A DNA stretch of 64,000 bases from JASBTN01 sp965228805 (GTDB lineage: Bacteria; Pseudomonadota; Alphaproteobacteria; Rhodobacterales; Rhodobacteraceae): assembly GCF_965228805.1 (NCBI RefSeq), contig NZ_CBDDIE010000003.1, forward strand, positions 1,736,001 through 1,800,000, in the 5' to 3' direction. Below the pieces are notes generated by a model, which worked only from the letters and a program-made list of their open reading frames with translations, had not been told where the DNA came from and did not search any database. Below, in pieces: positions 1 through 7,729 of this stretch (the first letter of the stretch is position 1; every line of letters begins with the position of its first letter). A program made the translations under genes and the position numbers.

Positions 1-12
1 TGTTTCAACCTG

Positions 13-36
13 CACCCCCGACTTCGGTCGGGGGTG
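13..36. terminator. Perfect 10-bp hairpin with TTCG loop
   Basis: The arms at 13-22 and 27-36 are perfectly complementary and enclose a C(TTCG)G tetraloop, the most stable RNA loop type. No T-run follows on the plus strand. It may be the terminator or 3' end structure of a gene lying to the left of the window, or a REP-like element; the context is cut off. Confidence 0.5.
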
Positions 37-121
37 TTCCCAAATAGCTGGGGGCGGAGCAATTCGTCGTCATTGGTGGTTTCTGGTATAGTCGCTGACG
101 GGGCTTCTATTGTGAGAAGCG

Positions 122-484
122 GTGGGTGACATTTTGGCACGCGAAACACCGATCGATGAGATGATCGAGTGCGCGCTGGAAGAGCTGCTGTCTGGCAGCA
201 AAGAGCAACGGCGAACGCTCGTGCGCCGGATGTGCCTGAGATGGCCATCCGAGCCAGCCCTTTCGATCATTTTTTCCCTGACCTCCGCCGCAGCAATCAT
301 AGAGGACAACCTTTCCCAAGACAGCGAAGATGATAACGGCGGCGTCGCTGATCGGACCTATCGGCTGGCAGCGGTGCTTGCGGCCGATGTCTATGCTGTT
401 GAATGTATGCGCCGAAAGCTACCTCTTGCACGAGATCTCCTGCATTTCTGGCGGCGGGTGGATGGATACTTCTCAGGCCTGTGA
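122..484 (+). CDS. Hypothetical protein, 120 aa
   Basis: I do not recognise the family. The protein is largely helical, acidic around residues 64-73 and Leu/Ala-rich, with no signal peptide, membrane segment or catalytic motif. The start is GTG at 122, preceded by a weak purine stretch (gagaag); no in-frame ATG lies near it. It is a free-standing gene between the hairpin at the window start and the regulated leader at 560-760. Codon use looks typical of the flanking chromosome rather than of the AT-richer island beginning near 1.4 kb. It could be a small lineage-specific cytosolic protein. Confidence 0.55.
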   Translation: MGDILARETPIDEMIECALEELLSGSKEQRRTLVRRMCLRWPSEPALSIIFSLTSAAAIIEDNLSQDSEDDNGGVADRTYRLAAVLAADVYAVECMRRKLPLARDLLHFWRRVDGYFSGL

Positions 485-560
485 CGTTTGCGCCGCGGCC
501 AAAAAAAATATGCAGCTTAACTGTGCCACCCCGAACACAGTTGTTGCCGCTGGAACATGG

Positions 561-575
561 TTAACCGGCTGTTAA
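561..575. promoter_or_regulatory. CtrA-type box TTAA-N7-TTAA
   Basis: TTAA at 561-564 and TTAA at 572-575 are separated by exactly 7 bases (ccggctg), the full consensus for the alphaproteobacterial cell-cycle regulator CtrA. It lies about 185 bp upstream of the 64-aa gene at 760, at the head of its leader. Two more perfect copies sit at 21646 and 21949. Function is inferred from the consensus only. Confidence 0.55.
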
Positions 576-636
576 CTTCTGTTTCCTAAGCATTGGTTAA
601 GGGCGCCTAACATCGTTCCTTTACGCCCTTGCATCT

Positions 637-696
637 GTGCCCCGGCTGATCACTCCACCCCACCCCTCGAAGCCGGGGCACGCAAGTGCCCTTTTT
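637..696 (+). promoter_or_regulatory. Attenuator-like leader: competing hairpins
   Basis: An 11-bp perfect stem pairs 637-647 with 671-681. The 3' arm of that stem is reused in a second hairpin: gggcac at 676-681 pairs with gtgccc at 686-691 across a gcaa loop and is followed directly by five T (692-696), a textbook intrinsic terminator. The two structures cannot form together. This is the architecture of a transcription attenuator upstream of the gene at 760. The triggering signal is unknown. Confidence 0.5.
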
Positions 697-759
697 CCAC
701 TCGAAGTGTTGATTGCTCTCCGCGTTTGCGCTTTATCGCGGCCCCGGGGGGAGTTTTCG

Positions 760-954
760 ATGTCGACAAGGTGTCCATTCTACAAAGTGGGGCAGATAGT
801 TATGCGCGACCAGGAGGGAAACGCTGTTCGACGCGAAGTCCCAAGCTGCACACACGCAAGCTTTTTGGTCGCAATGCAGGTCTTGTCAGGCGTACCTCGC
901 TGCGGCGGTGACAAATCCAAATGCGGAGCTGAGAATGAGACGCCCAGCAAATGA
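760..954 (+). CDS. Small Cys-rich protein, 64 aa
   Basis: The ATG at 760 is chosen because a gggggag Shine-Dalgarno sits 7-14 bases before it; an upstream in-frame start at 637 would run through the attenuator hairpins. The protein has a CPF motif near its start and further cysteines in Cys-Thr-His, Cys-Gly-Gly and Cys-Gly contexts, four in total, suggesting metal binding or a redox role. No signal peptide is present. It overlaps the 46-aa membrane protein gene by 20 bp, so the two are probably translated together. Family and function are not known to me. Confidence 0.6.
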   Translation: MSTRCPFYKVGQIVMRDQEGNAVRREVPSCTHASFLVAMQVLSGVPRCGGDKSKCGAENETPSK

Positions 955-1075
955 CAACCGTCGCCCTTCAACGTTGATTAGGTTAGGCCGCCTTTTGATC
1001 ATCGGGGCAGGGCTCGCCTTATTGGCTACCTTCGCGCGGTCAATCTGGCATCTGATTGAGGCAGCCTTGTGGTAA
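935..1075 (+). CDS. Small membrane protein, 46 aa
   Basis: This short gene starts at ATG 935 with a GGAG six bases upstream, inside the 3' end of the 64-aa gene. The N-terminus is strongly basic (MRRPANDNRR), followed by one hydrophobic helix at about residues 19-33 and an amphipathic Trp-containing tail, giving a single-pass membrane protein with the N-terminus in the cytoplasm by the positive-inside rule. Translational coupling to the Cys-rich protein suggests a joint function. I do not recognise a family. Confidence 0.5.
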   Translation: MRRPANDNRRPSTLIRLGRLLIIGAGLALLATFARSIWHLIEAALW

Positions 1076-1380
1076 CCGAAAGGTAAGCCTAGCCCGCTAT
1101 CCTAGCAGGGTAGTGAGTTGCCCCTCGGGGCTTGCTTGCGGCGCGGCGGCCTTCCGTTCCATGTGCTGCCGCGCCCTCCCACCTTCTAAGAATGCTCCTG
1201 GCAATATTGGCCTATTGCGCCTTAAAAAGGTGGGTGCAATCGGGGTAGGGCAGTTCCATACAACCAGTCGCTGGCCTGGTTATTCGGCCCTTTCCGGACC
1301 TAGGCGAAATATTCGAATGCTGCGACGCGGCTTCCCCAGAGCGGACACTCTGATAGGAACTCATTGACACAGACAAGATC
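1076..1380. other. Gene-free interval with a strong hairpin
   Basis: No credible gene. It contains a 10-bp stem (1140-1149 with 1166-1175, one mismatch) with a 16-nt loop and a smaller gccc/gggc hairpin near 1119-1131. Neither is followed by a T-run on either strand, so these are structures rather than plain terminators. The interval lies directly beyond the reverse transcriptase gene and could hold a structured RNA or the island boundary. Confidence 0.4.
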
Positions 1381-1409
1381 AAAAATTCCGGTGCTCCCAA
1401 AAGGAGCGC
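1381..1409 (-). terminator. Terminator of the SIR2-HerA-RT operon
   Basis: On the minus strand, immediately after the RT stop codon, arms 1403-1409 and 1391-1397 pair with one G-T type mismatch around a short A/T loop, followed by a T-rich tract (the run of A at 1381-1385 on the plus strand). This fits an intrinsic terminator for the operon. Confidence 0.6.
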
Positions 1410-2873
1410 TCAATCCTTCGACACAATGTCAAAAACGAGCTTGTTGTAGTTTGACGCTTTGGCGAAGTAACCCAACCTATGACGGCGGTCGATCCTATTC
1501 AATCCTCTGTGGCCAACTGCGCTAGACCAGGACAACCAATCGGACTGCCCAGCACCCAAATGAGCATCCCGAAGCTCTACCAAGCCGTACCTCAAGTCGG
1601 GTATTTCAAGTAGTTTAGCTCTTGAGATCGAAGTAGCGTTTGGGTGGTTGTTCAGCCTATCTATGATCTCTGCAGCTGACGCGGTGTTCAGAAGCCGATC
1701 TTCAAGAATATGGGTTAGCCAAAAAAGCTGAAACTCGTAGATCATCGCATCATTGTCGCGCAGTAATTCTAACACAAATGCAGCTATGGCTTCTTGGTCG
1801 TCCGCCTCGAGGCAAAATGAGTGAATATTCTTGAACAGGTGTGGAAAGCGGCGCGCAATGTCTGCAAGACGGTCAATCGCTTCTTCGGCGTGCTCGGCCA
1901 TCAAAGCCAGCACGAGTTCCGCGTCCTCTTCTTCGATATCATCTTGTTGTAGTAGGCCTCTCAGAAAACCCATTTCTTCATCCGACAAATCTCGTTCGAT
2001 TTCGACCTCTTCATCGGGGATGCCATCATAGTCGGTGACAACGACACGCCGCCGTTGAAGTAGCTGTATCCTTACGTCTTCGATTGCATCCTCAAGTTCA
2101 ACGTTCTCCCGCACTCCATCGCTGGTCTTGTTTGGATTCAGTGAAAGGCCTTTCTCACCCAAGAGGCCTTGGATCGTAATGAAGTCATGGCGAAGATCAC
2201 GTCGCGAGTCGGAGAACAGGACAAAATCGTCCATAAACCTGACAACAGCATTGCTGCGCAACCCGTGAAACTGTTCGACGAAACGGAGAAAATCATTGCC
2301 AATCATTTTCGTTGGGTAAATGCCTTGTGGCAGACAGTCTACTGAACGACCCGTGTTTATCTCTCGAAGAAACTGGCCAAACGCTTGGTAATCCTGTTCG
2401 GATGCTCCAGTTCTAGACAACCAGGAAACAAGATCATGGTGGTAAATCGAGTTGAAATAGGCAGCGACATCGAAGCTCAAGCTGTAGCGGAATTGCTCCC
2501 GATACGCTGCAATTGCCCCCTTATACCCCCGAAAAGAACCCGAAGGATTTAGCGGCTCACCATCTTGAAAACGGTAGCCAAAATGCTTCTTGTGCTCGTG
2601 GAAGGGTGCTCTGAAGCGGGCTCTGTTTCGTAAGACGAGATCGTATATGAAGTACTCCGCCACAGGATCTAGTTTTACGGTTCGCCTTAGGTGAAAGCCG
2701 GGCTTGCCAGCATAGACCCTAGTCTGTGAACGGAATGAAAATGCCTCTTGATCGGGATCAAGGCAACGATTCAAGAACTCGTGGATTTCGTTTTGACCAT
2801 TTTCGATCAGGTAACGATTTGTCGACATCGGAAAAAGCGTTCGACGGTAGTCGGTTGAATAAAAATCAAACAT
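1410..2873 (-). CDS. Reverse transcriptase, abortive-infection type
   Basis: RNA-directed DNA polymerase of 487 aa. The palm motifs are all present: motif A Asp135 in SFDVAAYF, motif 4 LPQG at 181-184, the catalytic pair in FMDD (Asp215, Asp216), and the NPNKT motif at 246-250. Residues about 270-487 form an acidic, then helical, repeat-like C-terminal region instead of the maturase/endonuclease parts of group II intron RTs, which matches the layout of Abi/UG-type defence RTs. It is the third gene of a minus-strand operon, 21 bp after the HerA-like gene, with a terminator right behind it. The start ATG at 2873 has only a weak SD; Met16 is an alternative. It may make cDNA as part of phage sensing or growth arrest; template and group are unknown. 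Confidence 0.9.
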   Translation of the reverse strand: MFDFYSTDYRRTLFPMSTNRYLIENGQNEIHEFLNRCLDPDQEAFSFRSQTRVYAGKPGFHLRRTVKLDPVAEYFIYDLVLRNRARFRAPFHEHKKHFGYRFQDGEPLNPSGSFRGYKGAIAAYREQFRYSLSFDVAAYFNSIYHHDLVSWLSRTGASEQDYQAFGQFLREINTGRSVDCLPQGIYPTKMIGNDFLRFVEQFHGLRSNAVVRFMDDFVLFSDSRRDLRHDFITIQGLLGEKGLSLNPNKTSDGVRENVELEDAIEDVRIQLLQRRRVVVTDYDGIPDEEVEIERDLSDEEMGFLRGLLQQDDIEEEDAELVLALMAEHAEEAIDRLADIARRFPHLFKNIHSFCLEADDQEAIAAFVLELLRDNDAMIYEFQLFWLTHILEDRLLNTASAAEIIDRLNNHPNATSISRAKLLEIPDLRYGLVELRDAHLGAGQSDWLSWSSAVGHRGLNRIDRRHRLGYFAKASNYNKLVFDIVSKD

Positions 2874-2894
2874 CGGCGCGGCCTGCTTTCTTGG

Positions 2895-4706
2895 TCAAGA
2901 CTCTTCGGTCAACGGTGCTGGTTTGGATGCGCCCCAATATTCCTGGTACTTCGGACCGTGGCTTTCCGGCTGTTGACCCTTTTCTGGTTTGCTCATCATG
3001 ATCGGTAAAGGTGCGGGTAAATCGGGGCCGACGATGATCGCTTCGCCCTGTGACAGAGATGGGATGAAAGCAGCGGCGCTGCGGTCCAGATCACCGCAAG
3101 CTCTTTCGATGGTCTCTCGGTCGCGGTCATTGGTAAGTCTGTGAACAAACAAAGTTCCCAGCTGACTGAGAACATCCTGCGGTACATCTCTGGGGCGCTG
3201 GGTCGCGATCACTGTCGTCAGCCCGTACTTCCTGCCCTCCTTTGCAATTAGGCCAAACGCATCAAGGCTAATGCTACTGAATTCATCACCGACTGTCCGA
3301 CCAATGAATTGGTGTGCCTCATCCAAGCAACAAACGAGCGGGTTCTGGCGAAACCGGCCTTGCCGTGCAAGACCAAGCAGGTATCGTCCGAGTGCATTCA
3401 ATAGTAATTCTCTGGTGTTGTGTTTGAAGCTCACCTTCTCGAAGGACAGTACCATTGCTCTGGCATTTGGATTGGCCAAGAATTTCTCAATCTCTTGACA
3501 GATGTCCAGGCCATCATCTGAAAAAAGGCAGGCCAACTCAGGGGAGGTCAAAAAGGTTTCGATGCGAATGATCAGTGAGTTGCAATACCCAACTGCATTG
3601 TTGTCGAGTTGCCCATATCTCGATGCATCATTGTTATGCACTGGCCGCACACACTCGTTTCGTACCTGCCGTGACAGGGAGCTGAAATCGAACTGGCATG
3701 TTTCAACTGCCAACTCATCCGCCAGCATCAACTCAGCTTGACCGTATGCGAGGCGGCTCTGATTGGCTTTTTCAATGGTCCCTTGCTCTTCTATGACGAC
3801 ATGTCCAACGGGATCGTCGCCCCTACAAACTAAAACACTTCGCTGGGTACCCTTCACCTCGACGGGGAACCGTTCCGCATCAGCCGTCAAGACCCGCGCC
3901 ATGCGCAGGCTTTTCGTTGCGCTACGGAGGGCTGGACCCTGACTTTGGCCGGTCGGCGTAAGCAGCGCGTTTAAGTCCTGTTCTGACAAATTCTCACTCG
4001 GGAACCGCACCAAGGGCTGATCTTCATCGCCACTCTCGCTAAACGAGTATTTCCATGCGCCAGCTACTTTCCCTGTGAATTCACCGGTCGGGTCAAACAG
4101 AATACACTTGCCACCGATACGCACGATTTCATTGACAAGACGCGAAACCGTCCAGCTCTTCCCCCCACCTGTCGCGCCAAACACCCCGCAATGACGACCG
4201 AACAATTTCTCTGGCGGTATGCTGAGGGAGGCATCATCCAGCCCGGATAGGTGCCCCAGCTCGACGAGTAACGGTGCACTGTCTCCCTTCACGTCGCCTT
4301 CCAAGGCATCCTTGATGGAATTGGACAGCGCCCCGCCCTCTGCGAGGTAGACCCCATCACCGACCCTCGGCTGCGTGTTTATACCACGCGTCACTTTCCG
4401 AGTTGTCTTGCTGACGGTCGCCAACAGCTGGACGCGCCCTTGCGGCTCTACCGTGGGATCGACCTCAATCTGGTGCTCAAGGACATTTCGCTGCCTGTCT
4501 GGAATGCCAACCTCAGTCACTCGCCCCAAGATCGCAGAGCGGTCACAATCGACAAACACGAAATCGCCTACGGAGCCTTTGGCCAGCCCGCGCCGACCAA
4601 GGGCTGCAAGAGCATTTGGCAAGGTGAGTTCCACGGCACTTGCCGTCACCCGCGTGACGGTTCCTGTACGCTTGGACGGGTCGATCAGGGAGGCAAGCTC
4701 GTTCAT
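2895..4706 (-). CDS. herA: HerA-like hexameric ATPase
   Basis: FtsK/HerA-family translocase of 603 aa. Residues about 12-70 form a HAS-barrel-like N-domain. The ATPase core has Walker A GATGGGKS (177-184), Walker B VCCLDEA (458-464), a sensor ATQRP (501-505) and a conserved HRL near 522-524 that fits the arginine finger. The ATG overlaps the stop of the SIR2 gene (ATGA), with a GAGGG-rich SD, so the two are translationally coupled. SIR2 and HerA proteins assemble into a large complex in known anti-phage systems (SIR2-HerA, also called Nezha), where HerA scaffolds or powers nuclease and NADase action. The same role is inferred here. Confidence 0.92.
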   Translation of the reverse strand: MNELASLIDPSKRTGTVTRVTASAVELTLPNALAALGRRGLAKGSVGDFVFVDCDRSAILGRVTEVGIPDRQRNVLEHQIEVDPTVEPQGRVQLLATVSKTTRKVTRGINTQPRVGDGVYLAEGGALSNSIKDALEGDVKGDSAPLLVELGHLSGLDDASLSIPPEKLFGRHCGVFGATGGGKSWTVSRLVNEIVRIGGKCILFDPTGEFTGKVAGAWKYSFSESGDEDQPLVRFPSENLSEQDLNALLTPTGQSQGPALRSATKSLRMARVLTADAERFPVEVKGTQRSVLVCRGDDPVGHVVIEEQGTIEKANQSRLAYGQAELMLADELAVETCQFDFSSLSRQVRNECVRPVHNNDASRYGQLDNNAVGYCNSLIIRIETFLTSPELACLFSDDGLDICQEIEKFLANPNARAMVLSFEKVSFKHNTRELLLNALGRYLLGLARQGRFRQNPLVCCLDEAHQFIGRTVGDEFSSISLDAFGLIAKEGRKYGLTTVIATQRPRDVPQDVLSQLGTLFVHRLTNDRDRETIERACGDLDRSAAAFIPSLSQGEAIIVGPDLPAPLPIMMSKPEKGQQPESHGPKYQEYWGASKPAPLTEES

Positions 4707-6070
4707 GCACCCTCACCCTCGCGCAGCTTTTCAAGCCGATCCTGCAAGAGCTGGCGATCCGTCTTGCCCGATATCATCGGCAAGGCGTCGGCAAGGTCTT
4801 CGAAGCGGCCATTCAACATCGTAATGCGCGTATCGCCCTGCTGCACAAGCCGGGCGATCTTGCTCTGATAGGGGCGTTGTCCAGCCAGATCGAGATCGAT
4901 CTCCTGTGCCTCTTCATCGAAGAGCTTTTGATGCTCGACGAACCCACGATCACAAAGGACAAGGCGCAGCGACAGGTTTGTTTCGATGGCTGACCAGATC
5001 GGGGCGCTGATGTGATCGTCTGCGAAACCGAAGCCGGAGATGATCAACGTTGTATCGGGTTCCCGCAAGGCGGCCTGCAACGCAGCGAACATGTCGAGAT
5101 AGGGGCTTTCGAACGCCTCCTGATATTTCGAAGAGCGAGGATAGATCAGAACTGGCTTGCGGTCTTCGCCGGGGCCATCGACGCTTCGAATAACGACTTC
5201 ATCCGACCGTCGCCGCCAATCCACCGACCCGTGCAGCTTGTAGAGGTGGAACACACCGTCAAGGTAGTCGGCCTTCGTACTGGAAGCAGCCCGCCGCACG
5301 ATATCATGGTCGAAGTGATCGCGGTTGAACCGCTGTTCTACACTGTGGGAAAACCCGTCGATCAGCACCACCCCCAGGCGGAGACCTGCTGTCTCGATAC
5401 ACAGATCGTAATTCGTAGTGAACAGCTTCACTCTGGGCTTTGCCGGTGATCGGCGGGCGAACTTCTTCAAGAACGCCCAGTGTGCTGGCAAATCAGTTTC
5501 CGCACCAACGAAACCCACATTGCCCAAGATCGTGTTCTCAGCAACGCGAACGAACTCGATCAACTCTTCCATCCAAGGCCGATCTTTGAAATCAGCATCG
5601 TTCTTTGACCGAATACTGAGCAACTCGATCTGCATTTTGCAGAGGCTCAAAAGGCTTTCGATATCTCCGGCCTTCTGCTTCCCGTCACTGTCATTCTGCG
5701 GCAGGCCGCCCATTACCTTCTTCGCAAGATCGTCAAACTCTTTATGGTCAACCAAGTTGCCTTCTGAAACGGCGTCACGCACGGCATGCCAAAGGTCGCC
5801 CATCCCCGGCGCATTTGGCCCACTGTCGTTCTTGGCCGAGAAGGACGCCCCGGACCCCAGCAGCACCACGACATTGGTCGAGTGCAGCGCCGCCAGCAGG
5901 GCTTCTTCGACCTGATCCTTGCATCCGGCCTTGGGTTTCTTGTTTGGGTCCTCCGGGTCTTCCTTCTCACCCTCCCAGCGAAGCCACTTGCCATCGCGTG
6001 TCAACAGGCGCAGCAACTCTTGTTTGCCTATTGGCTCACCATCCCAAAAGTTTTCCAATTTTTCATCCAA
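4703..6070 (-). CDS. SIR2-family NADase-like defence effector
   Basis: Protein of 455 aa with a SIR2_2-type fold: nucleotide-binding GSGAS at 72-76, TTNYD with the candidate catalytic Asn220 (218-222), LHGS with His280 (279-282), and SGFGFADDH at 345-353. Such proteins act as NAD+-consuming effectors that stop phage growth by abortive infection. An N-terminal extension of about 60 residues is charged and has no clear fold. The only usable start is TTG at 6070, just after an in-frame TAG and without a good SD, so the N-terminus is uncertain. It is the first gene of the operon, coupled to HerA by a 4-bp overlap. Confidence 0.9.
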   Translation of the reverse strand: MDEKLENFWDGEPIGKQELLRLLTRDGKWLRWEGEKEDPEDPNKKPKAGCKDQVEEALLAALHSTNVVVLLGSGASFSAKNDSGPNAPGMGDLWHAVRDAVSEGNLVDHKEFDDLAKKVMGGLPQNDSDGKQKAGDIESLLSLCKMQIELLSIRSKNDADFKDRPWMEELIEFVRVAENTILGNVGFVGAETDLPAHWAFLKKFARRSPAKPRVKLFTTNYDLCIETAGLRLGVVLIDGFSHSVEQRFNRDHFDHDIVRRAASSTKADYLDGVFHLYKLHGSVDWRRRSDEVVIRSVDGPGEDRKPVLIYPRSSKYQEAFESPYLDMFAALQAALREPDTTLIISGFGFADDHISAPIWSAIETNLSLRLVLCDRGFVEHQKLFDEEAQEIDLDLAGQRPYQSKIARLVQQGDTRITMLNGRFEDLADALPMISGKTDRQLLQDRLEKLREGEGA

Positions 6071-6370
6071 GCATACAATTCTAAGGCGAGACTATTCAAT
6101 CTGAACAGACAGGTAAATCGCCCAAGATGTTAGGAAACACGAAAGTGGGGGGCAGACTGCGATCGCAAGCAATTCAATGTCGGCTCTTGTCGTTAGACCA
6201 TTCAAATTTGTTCTCGCGGCGAAGGACCGCTTCCCGCCCAGTTTGCCGTCTGTGAGGCGCGAAATGCTTCGCATGGGAGCCCAGGAATTAGTGCATCTAA
6301 TGCTCTATTTTGAGGTATCCAGTGCAAATAAACTTAACTCAACCTGTGCCCAGGTGAATGGGCCTCACCA

Positions 6371-6410
6371 TTCATATTGACCTCAAAACCCTCATACTGA
6401 CCCTTAAATG
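6371..6410. repeat. Tandem 20-bp direct repeat
   Basis: Units 6371-6390 and 6391-6410 match at 13 of 20 positions around a shared core TCATAyTGACC. Repeats of about 20 bp in tandem are what TnsB-type transposases bind near the ends of Tn7-like elements. Whether these are transposase sites or regulator sites cannot be decided from one end. Confidence 0.4.
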
Positions 6411-6413
6411 ACA

Positions 6414-6449
6414 ATATAGAGGGGCAAATGCTACTTTGCTCCTCAATAT
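6414..6449. repeat. Inverted repeat, likely operator
   Basis: Arms 6414-6428 and 6435-6449 are complementary at 13 of 15 positions around a 6-base spacer. No T-run follows, so it is better read as a protein-binding palindrome. Its place 135 bp ahead of the Ner-like gene suggests autoregulation of that gene and the transposition operon. Confidence 0.4.
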
Positions 6450-6583
6450 GCTGCTCAAGTCCAAACTGCCCTCTGAGTTCGGAAAAAAATTTAACCGAAT
6501 TCCGGCGATTTCGCTTGCGCAGGAGAATCAGAATTCGCTACCTCAAGTGTGATTCGGGGAGGCCTAGCTTTTGGGGGAAGCTG

Positions 6584-6832
6584 ATGCGGTTCTTTGATTT
6601 GGAAAAACACGAGCAGACGAAGTGCAAGCTTCGGATCAATGGGAGTTCGCTTTTTCAAGTCGCTCGCACTGTTGGTGTCAGTCCTGCATTTGTGACGCAT
6701 GTCTCACAAGGTCGAAAGCAATCTCTTCGAATTCAACAGGGCATCGCGGATGCGCTTGGCGTTGAGCCTAGCAGTATCTGGCCGGAGCGTTATGAGCAAG
6801 GGGAGGGTGAAATGACGACCACGAAGAACTAA
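6584..6832 (+). CDS. Ner-like HTH transcriptional regulator, 82 aa
   Basis: The ATG at 6584 follows a strong gggggaag SD; the longer reading from 6428 has none. The helix-turn-helix lies at residues 22-60 (LFQVARTVGVSPAFVTHVSQG) and is followed by a LGVEPSSIWPERY tail typical of Ner/Nlp proteins, the small repressors of transposable phages. It precedes the transposition genes in the same orientation and is separated from them by a terminator, so it probably controls transposase expression from the intergenic palindrome upstream. Annotation as Ner-type rests on that C-terminal motif. Confidence 0.75.
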   Translation: MRFFDLEKHEQTKCKLRINGSSLFQVARTVGVSPAFVTHVSQGRKQSLRIQQGIADALGVEPSSIWPERYEQGEGEMTTTKN

Positions 6833-6866
6833 GGGCTTTCGGAAGCGGCAACTTCCGAAAGCCCCC
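6833..6866 (+). terminator. 13-bp stem terminator after the Ner-like gene
   Basis: A perfect stem of 13 bp (6833-6845 with 6852-6864) and a 6-nt loop begin one base after the stop codon region of the regulator. A T-run is lacking, so it may be Rho-assisted or a bidirectional insulator between the regulator and tnsA. Confidence 0.6.
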
Positions 6867-7039
6867 TAGAAGTATCGAATTAGCTTGGTGCGTTCGATGC
6901 TTCTTCATCACCCAAAAAACGAACCAAGTCAATCGGTGAGCCGTGCGCGGCACGCTGCCGGTTGGCTTTTCCTTACTCAGATGGAGAAACGCCCTTGGGC
7001 GAACGGTCTTTTGTGGCTGTCGTCAAGGGCCTTATAGCA

Positions 7040-7729
7040 ATGACAAAAAACAAGTCACGGACCTTTCGTCCGCCTAGCCCAAGCCGGGCAACGCGGAGAA
7101 TTTCGGCTCGCTCGCGTGGAAGTGGGCGAGGAGCAGTTTCATGCAAACTGCCCGCTTGGGAGCATCCCAGAATAGTCGGGTACGAGAGTATCCTGGAGAT
7201 GAAAGTTCTCTTTCTCCTAATGGCGATGATTGATGCCTGGGATTTATGGGAGCAGCCGCCCAGAATTCGCTATCTCGATGCTGAGCGACGCCCTACTTGG
7301 GCGTTCTACGACTTTCTTCTAACGAAACGTGACGGCAGCAAGACGGCCGTCGCAATCAAGCCAGCAGCGGTTGTTGAGGCCACCGGCTTTCGTCAAGAAC
7401 TCGAGCTCATCCGAGCGTCGACTCCATTGAACTTTGCCGACGATGTTGCGCTTGTGACAGACCGTTCATTCACTGCCTCCGAGGCGCGAAACGCTGAACG
7501 GTTGCATGACTTCCGGCGTCACCCGGATCAGGAAGCTGATCAAATCGTTGCGGATAAGCTCACGGACCTCGGAGCCGAGGTAACTATTGGCGATTTGGCT
7601 TCCTCCACGGGGCTGGACGGTCGTGGATTTCGAGCAGCATTTCGATTGATCTACTCAGGCGTGGCGCGTGTGTTGGATGCTGGCGATATCACACCTCAAA
7701 CTCGGATTATTGTGGGAGGCGCACAATGA
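7040..7729 (+). CDS. tnsA: TnsA-like transposon endonuclease
   Basis: PD-(D/E)xK-fold nuclease that cuts the 5' ends of the element so that transposition is cut-and-paste. The 229-aa protein shows the TnsA signature: a glutamate in YESILE (Glu49 or Glu53), Asp91 in FYDF and Lys107 in VAIKP, spaced as in Tn7 TnsA. I chose ATG 7040 (caaggg SD, 10-base spacer) over a TTG at 6962. The stop overlaps the TniA start by 4 bp. The family is usually about 270 aa, so this is a compact version. TnsA combined with TniA/TniB/TniQ proteins marks a Tn7-like rather than a Tn5053-like element. Confidence 0.85.
   Translation: MTKNKSRTFRPPSPSRATRRISARSRGSGRGAVSCKLPAWEHPRIVGYESILEMKVLFLLMAMIDAWDLWEQPPRIRYLDAERRPTWAFYDFLLTKRDGSKTAVAIKPAAVVEATGFRQELELIRASTPLNFADDVALVTDRSFTASEARNAERLHDFRRHPDQEADQIVADKLTDLGAEVTIGDLASSTGLDGRGFRAAFRLIYSGVARVLDAGDITPQTRIIVGGAQ

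Larger units (their letters stand above)
6071..6583. other. Intergenic region, transposon end and operator candidates
   Basis: About 510 bp without a gene between the divergent SIR2 operon and the Ner-like regulator. It must hold both promoters. It also contains a tandem 20-bp repeat (6371-6410) and an imperfect palindrome (6414-6449). Since Tn7-like elements keep tnsA close to the right end, the transposon terminus is expected here, but I could not place it: TGT trinucleotides at 6128, 6178 and 6188 are candidates only. Confidence 0.4.

Noticed and set aside
1..40. Hairpin at the window start as a CRISPR repeat
   Set aside because: Only one copy is present and there is no spacer-repeat periodicity.
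1076..1400. Retron msr-msd or group II intron parts beside the RT
   Set aside because: No retron-type inverted a1/a2 pair or intron domain V was recognised, and the RT lacks maturase and endonuclease domains.
6128..6200. TGT-starting sequences as the transposon right end
   Set aside because: Several TGT positions fit equally well and no matching inverted copy was found, so no end is called.
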